Source: Fidelibacterota bacterium (GTDB lineage Bacteria > Fidelibacterota > UBA2242 > JAFGTP01). Taken from it: a stretch of 10,623 bases of DNA. Both the position numbers and the translations under genes were made by a program. The stretch is taken from assembly GCA_029939785.1 (NCBI GenBank), contig JAOZSG010000098.1, positions 1-10,623 on the forward strand, written 5' to 3'. Positions 6,588-10,623 of this stretch are shown piece by piece. Positions within the stretch are counted from its first letter, which is position 1, and each line of letters starts with the position of its first letter. Below the pieces are notes generated by a model. That model was not told where the DNA came from and ran no database searches. It saw only the letters and a list, made by a program, of their open reading frames with translations.

Positions 6588-7526
6588 CTACTCCTGTATT
6601 TCAATTTTTAATAGTTCAATATTTCCTGAAATTGTATGATACACAATTTCATCTCCTTTTGGGGACCATACAGGATACATTTCTATTTTATCATCACTGG
6701 ATGTTAATTGGAATTTTTTATTTGTTCTGATATGAACAGTATTGATTTCTGAAGATGTCACAACGTGTCCATCATCTCTATCAGACATAAATACTACCCA
6801 TTTTCCGTCAGGTGACCAACCCGGATAATTGGCATTTTTCAAAGTTAATTCTACATTGCCTTCCAGATCTGTTACAAAAGTACCTTTCCCGGCTAACGTA
6901 AATAAAATCTTGTCCTTTTGTGGAGAAATTGATCCCCAGATATAATGTCCATCTCCAATAGGATTAAGGATTGTTTTTTTACCATCTTTTTCTAAATATA
7001 AATTAGAATTTTCAGCAAAAGCATTAATCCTGTTTGTTAATGATTTTTGTAGCAGACAAACTTGCTTATCCTCATAACTAAAAACCACCTCATTATCATT
7101 TTTTTTATAGACAATTACATTATCTTTGATATATTTTGGAGTAGAGATTCCACGTTCATCTTTAATTAAATCCTTCATTTTCAGATTTTGTATTGACTGG
7201 TAGGCAATGGATGAATATTTACGTTTTTTTATTAATTTATCATGACGAAAAAACACTTGTTTACCATCTTTTGAAAATACCGGTTGGTATCCGGCACCTC
7301 TAAGATTATTTAGATTTTTTGTGTGTTTTGTGTTTTTATCACAAATCCAAAGTCCCTTATAACCAGCAGAAGTATATAATACATTACTCCCATCAGGTGA
7401 AAATGTTGGGAAACTGAATCTGATGTTATTGTCGGTTTTAACTAATATTTTGGTTTCAAGCACCTTAATATTCTGACCAAAACTAAGTCTAAATAAAACC
7501 AAAGTTATTATTATTAGTTTTCTCAT
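6588..7526 (-). CDS. Exported PD40/TolB-like beta-propeller protein
   Basis: A 312-residue protein with a signal peptide (about 1-17, ending 'RLSFGQ') and repeated PD40 (WD40-like) blades. Recognisable blade cores are 'FSPDGSNVLYTS' (42-53), 'FSKDGKQVFFRHD' (84-96), 'ISPQKDKILFT' (200-210), 'WSPDGKWVVFMSD' (237-249) and 'WSPKGDEIVYHT' (287-298). The middle (about 100-195) is degenerate. The fold is the one used by the TolB C-terminal domain, but there is no TolB N-terminal domain, so I do not call it tolB. It is probably a periplasmic or surface binding scaffold. A strong ribosome binding site, AGGAGG (7536-7541), precedes the ATG. It lies directly upstream of the amidase in the same operon and could present or regulate that enzyme, which is an inference from adjacency. 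Confidence 0.85.
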   Translation of the reverse strand: MRKLIIITLVLFRLSFGQNIKVLETKILVKTDNNIRFSFPTFSPDGSNVLYTSAGYKGLWICDKNTKHTKNLNNLRGAGYQPVFSKDGKQVFFRHDKLIKKRKYSSIAYQSIQNLKMKDLIKDERGISTPKYIKDNVIVYKKNDNEVVFSYEDKQVCLLQKSLTNRINAFAENSNLYLEKDGKKTILNPIGDGHYIWGSISPQKDKILFTLAGKGTFVTDLEGNVELTLKNANYPGWSPDGKWVVFMSDRDDGHVVTSSEINTVHIRTNKKFQLTSSDDKIEMYPVWSPKGDEIVYHTISGNIELLKIEIQE

Positions 7527-7594
7527 AAAATTTTTCCTCCTGAATTTTTTTTATTTCATTAAATATGCTGTAAACTATTATTTTTCAAATAAAG

Positions 7595-7798
7595 CTATAC
7601 TAATTGATTTTGAACTAATTCAGCAAATTTTTCAAATGACCGATCAAAAGTTTTTTCTATACTGTTTGGAAAACAGCATGCTGGTAATTGTCTCATTCTC
7701 AGATGATATTTCAGACAATCACAACATATTCCTTTTCGAGAACATCCGGGATAGGAACAGTTACAATGTTTGAGGTTTTCTGATTTTTTACATTCCAT
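7595..7798 (-). CDS. Small cysteine-rich DUF6485 family protein
   Basis: A 67-residue cytosolic protein that opens 'MECKKSENLKHCNCSYPGC'. It contains nine cysteines (3, 12, 14, 19, 25, 26, 28, 41, 42) and ends in an amphipathic helix, 'SIEKTFDRSFEKFAEL'. The arrangement 'HCNCxYPGCxRKGxCCxCLxYH...LPAC' matches the DUF6485 family as I recall it, a family found mainly in anaerobes and without known function. The cysteine pattern implies zinc or iron-sulfur binding. A GGAGA ribosome binding site (7803-7807, read on the minus strand) precedes the ATG. The PD40 gene follows 68 nt downstream on the same strand with no terminator that I can see between them, so read-through into the PD40/amidase genes is possible. 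Confidence 0.82.
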   Translation of the reverse strand: MECKKSENLKHCNCSYPGCSRKGICCDCLKYHLRMRQLPACCFPNSIEKTFDRSFEKFAELVQNQLV

Positions 7799-7812
7799 TT
7801 AATCTCCTTTTT

Positions 7813-7876
7813 TTAACAGGATAAACAGAATTTATGGGATTGTATTTATGCAATTTTATCCAGTTTATCATGTTAA
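7813..7876. repeat. Imperfect inverted repeat of the dispersed 'AACAGGATAAACAGGAT' type
   Basis: The left half begins TTAACAGGATAAACAG (from 7813). The right half, read on the other strand from 7876, begins TTAACATGATAAACTGG. The two halves match at most positions over about 16 nt and weakly beyond, around a central segment near 7843-7850. Tracts of this kind, built from ACAGGATAAACAGGAT hexamer-like units, are familiar intergenic repeats in many bacterial genomes. This copy looks decayed. Confidence 0.45.
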
Positions 7877-7990
7877 TTCTTTCTATTTTTTCATTTTTTT
7901 ATAAAATTTTTTACATCAATAATTTGATGGTAGTAATTGTCAAAATATAGTTAGATTTTCAGGGAATCAAAAGTTTTTGATTTTTTATAT

Positions 7991-8018
7991 AAAAAAAGGC
8001 CGGGAGGGAACCGGCCTT
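7991..8018 (-). terminator. Intrinsic terminator of the hsp20 gene
   Basis: A perfect GC-rich 8-bp stem, AAGGCCGG (7996-8003) with CCGGCCTT (8011-8018), and a 7-nt loop. Read on the minus strand it is followed by a run of seven T (complement of 7991-7997). It starts 19 nt after the hsp20 stop. Confidence 0.92.
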
Positions 8019-8037
8019 ATAAGAGAGATATGTGGAC

Positions 8038-8469
8038 TTAGTTAAATTTTACTTTAATTTCTCTGGGTTTTGCTTTTTCTGTTTTTGGTACTGCTATGTT
8101 TAGTATTCCATTTTTAAAATCAGCATCAATTTTTTCCTGATCAATATTATCAGGAAGTTTAAAACTTCTTTCAAAAGAACCATAGGAAGATTCTAATCGA
8201 CGAAAATGATCATCTGTTTTTTCTTTGGTGTATTTCTTTTCACCGGTTATAGAAAGAATATTATCCTTAACAGAAAGTTTTACATCTTTTTGTGTAAGTC
8301 CGGGTAATTCAACTAAAAAATTGTAATTATTAGAAGTTTCTTCAATATCAACACTTGGAGTAAATTTATTGAGATATGTATTTTCATTATCCCAAAAATT
8401 GTTTAAGAAACTTTCAATGTTGTTGTAATTTGTTAAAGATCTGTTTGGTGTCCATTTTACTAAAGTCAT
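8038..8469 (-). CDS. Small heat-shock protein, Hsp20/alpha-crystallin family
   Basis: A 143-residue ATP-independent cytosolic chaperone that holds unfolding proteins as an oligomer. The alpha-crystallin domain spans about residues 37-130. Landmarks are 'FLVELPGLTQKDVKLSV' (51-67), 'ILSITGEKK' (71-79), 'SFERSFKLPDNID' (98-110) and 'ADFKNGILNIAVPK' (116-129). The C-terminal tail carries an I-x-V motif (Ile138, Val140), which docks between dimers. Length is normal for bacterial sHSPs. A near-perfect Shine-Dalgarno, AGGAGGT (8474-8480 on the minus strand), lies 4 nt before the ATG, implying strong translation. It is monocistronic, with its own terminator downstream. I see no CIRCE (TTAGCACTC...GAGTGCTAA) in the upstream region, so HrcA control is not supported. 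Confidence 0.96.
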   Translation of the reverse strand: MTLVKWTPNRSLTNYNNIESFLNNFWDNENTYLNKFTPSVDIEETSNNYNFLVELPGLTQKDVKLSVKDNILSITGEKKYTKEKTDDHFRRLESSYGSFERSFKLPDNIDQEKIDADFKNGILNIAVPKTEKAKPREIKVKFN

Positions 8470-8515
8470 GATGACCTCCTTTGTTTATTTGTTCAACTTT
8501 TCAACCTCTTTTTTC

Positions 8516-8670
8516 AAATGACATTATTAGATTTGTCAATTGGTATGCCGGAAAATATTTATTACTATTTTGACATTGTGATTTGAAAGTATGGCTTGTA
8601 TTATAGCAGTTAGTCTATGGGATGACATGTTGCCTGTAAGAAATGACATTTATATGAATTAGTGTCATTT
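8516..8670. promoter_or_regulatory. Cluster of TGACA motifs in the divergent hsp20 / exported-protein promoter region
   Basis: Between the divergent starts at 8469 (-) and 8727 (+), TGACA occurs on the plus strand at 8519, 8571, 8623 and 8644, and on the minus strand as TGTCA at 8534 and 8663. The plus-strand spacings are 52, 52 and 21 nt, near whole numbers of helical turns. The last pair forms the perfect inverted repeat AAATGACA (8641-8648) / TGTCATTT (8663-8670). Two copies are inside exact TTGACA hexamers (8570-8575 plus, 8534-8539 minus), but I see no good -10 box at 16-18 nt for either. It could be an operator array, or chance in AT-rich DNA. Confidence 0.35.
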
Positions 8671-8726
8671 TCATATTGATGATATCTTATATTATCATTA
8701 AAATAGAAATATAAAGGGAAGATATT

Positions 8727-10091
8727 ATGATTAAAAAAAAAATTGTTTTAATAATCTCAGTATTTATATTGAGTTCAATTTGTTTCGGTGAAAATATTAC
8801 ATCTCTTCAGGATAGTGTTGATGTTGCATTGATTTATAGAAATACATTTAAAACAGCAATGAATGACAATGAATTAAGTAAAGATGAGGAGATAATTTTA
8901 AAAAGTTTAGAATTAATTTTAAATTTAAATGATTATCAAATTAGTTCAATAAGAAGAGAATTTCTCACAATTGCTCCTATAAAAATTAATCGAAGCGGAC
9001 AATGGGAATTTGTATTACAAAATATTGTGTTAGCCGGAGGATTATATGGATGGGGAATACCTTACGGCATAGGAGTTGAAGATGCTAAATGGATTGTAGG
9101 AAGTGAAATGATTTCTCTTTCTGTAGCATTTTATCTGACCAATAAATTAACAAAAAATGTTGAATTGTCTCATTCACGTGTACAAATGATGAGAGTAGGA
9201 GCATTAGTTGGATTGCGATATGGTTATCTAATTAACAGAGTTGCTGGATTTAAATTAGACATGGATGGTGAAAAGGCATGGATATGGACGATTATGACTA
9301 CTGTTCCTGCCGGAATATTTAGTTATGATTATTTATATCGTCATGATAAAATTTCAACTGGACATGCATGGGCAATTGGGCTTTGGAATGAATTGTCTGG
9401 CTCTGTATTTCGTACAATGCATCGTTTAATTGATTCCAAGCCGGAAGAACCAGAATATTATTATGGATGGGACAGTCAACAATTAGAAACATATGATAAA
9501 AACTATGCTGACTGGGAAAAGAAACACGACAAATGGCTAAAAAACCAGGCAATAATTGAACTGATTGCATATCCCTTAGGAACATATATTGAAAGAAAGA
9601 TTTTTGGTGAACGTCAATATAGTTTTGGTGATGGAATCATGCTAATTAATGGTCGATATTATGGATGGTTATATGGTCATATGTTATCAGTAGTTATGGA
9701 TATGGAAAATAATGGTAATTCTGCTGATTTTACAAGGATACTTGGTGCAGTAGGTGGTACTATTGGTATGGATTATTTTATAAAAGGGAAAGATTATAAT
9801 TTCGGTGAATCAATTATGGTAAATTTAGGAATTTTAACAGGAATGGCTTTTGGTGGCGGATTATCTATAATTTTTGAGGTAAATGAACCAAAAGTGATAA
9901 TTGGTGGTATGATGCTAACTGGTGCAGTCGGTTTTGTATTAGCAAATAAATTATTGGATATCAAGTTAGAGTCATCCAATAAGAATATTTCGGAGGATAT
10001 ATCCTTACAATTCTTTCCAGGTATTTATTTAGAAAAAAAGGGTAATGGTTTTTCTTATTGTCCCGGAATAAATTTAAATTTGAATTTTTAA
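8727..10091 (+). CDS. Exported glycine-rich repeat protein of unknown function
   Basis: I do not recognise a named family for this 454-residue protein. A signal peptide (about 1-21, 'ISVFILSSICFGE') is followed by a short helical segment (about 42-80). Its 'AMNDNELSKDEEIILKSLEL' resembles the TerB/EF-hand-like 'DGxLSxEE' helical pattern. The rest alternates glycine-rich hydrophobic stretches with polar linkers. Two copies of one unit are clear: 'YSFGDGIMLINGRYYGWLYG' (298-317) and 'YNFGESIMVNLGILTGMAFG' (357-376), sharing YxFG(D/E)xIM and GxxxGxxxG. Less similar copies may lie at 145-170 and 205-228. A Tyr/Lys/Glu-rich linker covers about 236-275. The end (about 423-454) reads as alternating beta strands finishing in Phe, as in outer-membrane proteins. 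It should be in the envelope. AAAGGGAAG before the ATG is the ribosome binding site. It runs tail-to-tail with the permease gene, 2 nt apart. Confidence 0.85.
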   Translation: MIKKKIVLIISVFILSSICFGENITSLQDSVDVALIYRNTFKTAMNDNELSKDEEIILKSLELILNLNDYQISSIRREFLTIAPIKINRSGQWEFVLQNIVLAGGLYGWGIPYGIGVEDAKWIVGSEMISLSVAFYLTNKLTKNVELSHSRVQMMRVGALVGLRYGYLINRVAGFKLDMDGEKAWIWTIMTTVPAGIFSYDYLYRHDKISTGHAWAIGLWNELSGSVFRTMHRLIDSKPEEPEYYYGWDSQQLETYDKNYADWEKKHDKWLKNQAIIELIAYPLGTYIERKIFGERQYSFGDGIMLINGRYYGWLYGHMLSVVMDMENNGNSADFTRILGAVGGTIGMDYFIKGKDYNFGESIMVNLGILTGMAFGGGLSIIFEVNEPKVIIGGMMLTGAVGFVLANKLLDIKLESSNKNISEDISLQFFPGIYLEKKGNGFSYCPGINLNLNF

Positions 10092-10100
10092 GATTATTCC
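10065..10100. terminator. Possible hairpin at the convergent gene junction
   Basis: GGAATAA (10065-10071) and TTATTCC (10094-10100) are perfect 7-nt arms around a 22-nt AT-rich loop that spans the 2-nt gap between the convergent stop codons. No T-run follows on either side, so it would be an unusual terminator. No better candidate is visible at this junction. Confidence 0.25.
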
Positions 10101-10623
10101 TTGGAAATTGAATATCCTGCATTTTTTACGTGATCAATAATATCATCAATATTTATATTTCCATTAATACTTAGTGTTCTGTTGTCAATTGATATATCAA
10201 TTTTTTCGATTCCATGTATTTGTGATAATGATTCTTCAATTTTCATTTGACAATGTTTACAATTCATATCAGGTATGCTAAATATATATTTCATATCAAT
10301 TTTCTTTTTTGGAAATTTTAGTTTTACTGTAAATAAAACTAATAATAAAATTATGGCTGAAATTATTTGGTATATTTGAATAGATTCATGGCAGTTTTCT
10401 ATAATATCTGTAGAAATATTAATAGATGAAAAAAAGTCTATAAATAATCCAAAAGTAACACCGACAATAATTATTCCAGTTAAATATAAAAAAAATGTAG
10501 TTTTTCCAAGTTTCTTATAAACAAAACTTAAAGTAATTGTATTGGTTGCAGTTCCAGCAATAAGAAAAGCCAAAACCGCTCCGGGTACCATGCCTTTTAC
10601 CAGAAGAGCAGCAGCAATTGGAA
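10094..10623 (-). CDS. Permease (DUF318/SO_0444-like efflux type) fused to a C-terminal HMA domain (5' partial)
   Basis: Reading from the right edge, the frame is open and begins PIAAALLVKG, just ahead of an internal Met (codon at 10589-10591), so the gene starts outside the window. The segment 'KGMVPGAVLAFLIAGTATNT' resembles the second conserved half of DUF318-type permeases, in particular the SO_0444 Cu/Zn efflux group ('GASPGAALAFLxAGPATN'). The usual Pro of that motif is Thr here. Further membrane segments follow at about residues 32-55 and 74-90 (counted from the Met). A cytosolic HMA domain (about 100-165) comes next with the metal site 'DMNCKHCQMKI' (Cys111, Cys114). The likely role is export of a soft metal, with the HMA domain binding or delivering it. 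The transport substrate is inferred. The stop codon is 2 nt from that of the convergent gene. Confidence 0.8.
   Translation of the reverse strand, partial: PIAAALLVKGMVPGAVLAFLIAGTATNTITLSFVYKKLGKTTFFLYLTGIIIVGVTFGLFIDFFSSINISTDIIENCHESIQIYQIISAIILLLVLFTVKLKFPKKKIDMKYIFSIPDMNCKHCQMKIEESLSQIHGIEKIDISIDNRTLSINGNINIDDIIDHVKNAGYSISKE

Noticed and set aside
6588..7526. Calling the PD40 gene tolB
   Set aside because: There is no TolB N-terminal domain and no Tol-Pal neighbours. PD40 blades occur in many unrelated exported proteins.
8570..8604. Sigma-70 promoter using the exact TTGACA at 8570-8575
   Set aside because: The nearest TATTAT-like box (8599-8604) is 23 nt away, too far for a normal -35/-10 pair. 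I kept only the motif cluster as a possible operator.
8591..8607. Sigma-54 promoter (TGGC...GC) at the region upstream of 8727
   Set aside because: TGGC is present but the downstream TTGC element is absent at the required spacing.
8470..8726. CIRCE element for HrcA control of hsp20
   Set aside because: Neither TTAGCACTC nor GAGTGCTAA, nor a close variant, was found in the region.
9319..9585. Minus-strand 88-residue frame inside the exported repeat protein gene
   Set aside because: Antisense to a continuous 454-residue gene with a good start site and signal peptide. No family resemblance.

Overview
The window is AT-rich (about two-thirds A+T by eye) bacterial chromosomal sequence with tightly packed genes. 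Two secreted proteins end in the 'NYPNPFNP...' domain, which is the type IX secretion (T9SS) type A sorting domain. Together with a C25-like peptidase tail, a DUF1858 protein and a DUF6485 protein, this suggests an uncultured, probably anaerobic member of the FCB group (Cloacimonadota, Marinimicrobia, Ignavibacteria or similar). The species cannot be named from the sequence. I see no insertion sequence, CRISPR array, tRNA or rRNA.

Layout, left to right. (1) 2-2406, plus strand: the C-terminal part of a large secreted protein, probably a C25/gingipain-family peptidase cut by the left edge, followed after 8 nt by upp (uracil phosphoribosyltransferase). (2) 2407-2778: a 372-nt gap with an AT-rich hairpin and a small GC-richer island that may be an ECF promoter or a hairpin. 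(3) 2779-4226, plus strand: four overlapping genes, namely an ECF sigma factor, a small cysteine-only anti-sigma-like protein, a DUF1858 CxxC protein and an OsmC-type peroxidase, closed by a bidirectional terminator. (4) 6581-4317 and 7526-6588, minus strand: a PD40 beta-propeller protein and a multidomain N-acetylmuramoyl-L-alanine amidase with a sorting domain, preceded by a small Cys-rich DUF6485 gene (7798-7595). (5) 8469-8038, minus strand: a small heat-shock protein (Hsp20) with its own strong terminator. (6) 8470-8726: a divergent promoter region with a cluster of TGACA motifs. (7) 8727-10091, plus strand: an unrecognised exported glycine-rich protein with internal repeats. (8) 10094 to the right edge, minus strand: the C-terminal half of a metal-efflux-type permease fused to an HMA metal-binding domain.

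How the parts may work together. The clearest unit is the sigma/anti-sigma/DUF1858/OsmC cassette. It reads as a thiol- or peroxide-responsive regulon: a cytosolic thiol-bearing anti-sigma protein controls an ECF sigma factor, and the co-transcribed effectors are thiol proteins. The amidase and PD40 genes form an envelope unit whose amidase would be exported and anchored by T9SS. Hsp20, OsmC and the HMA permease are all stress or detoxification functions, but nothing in the sequence ties them into one regulon.
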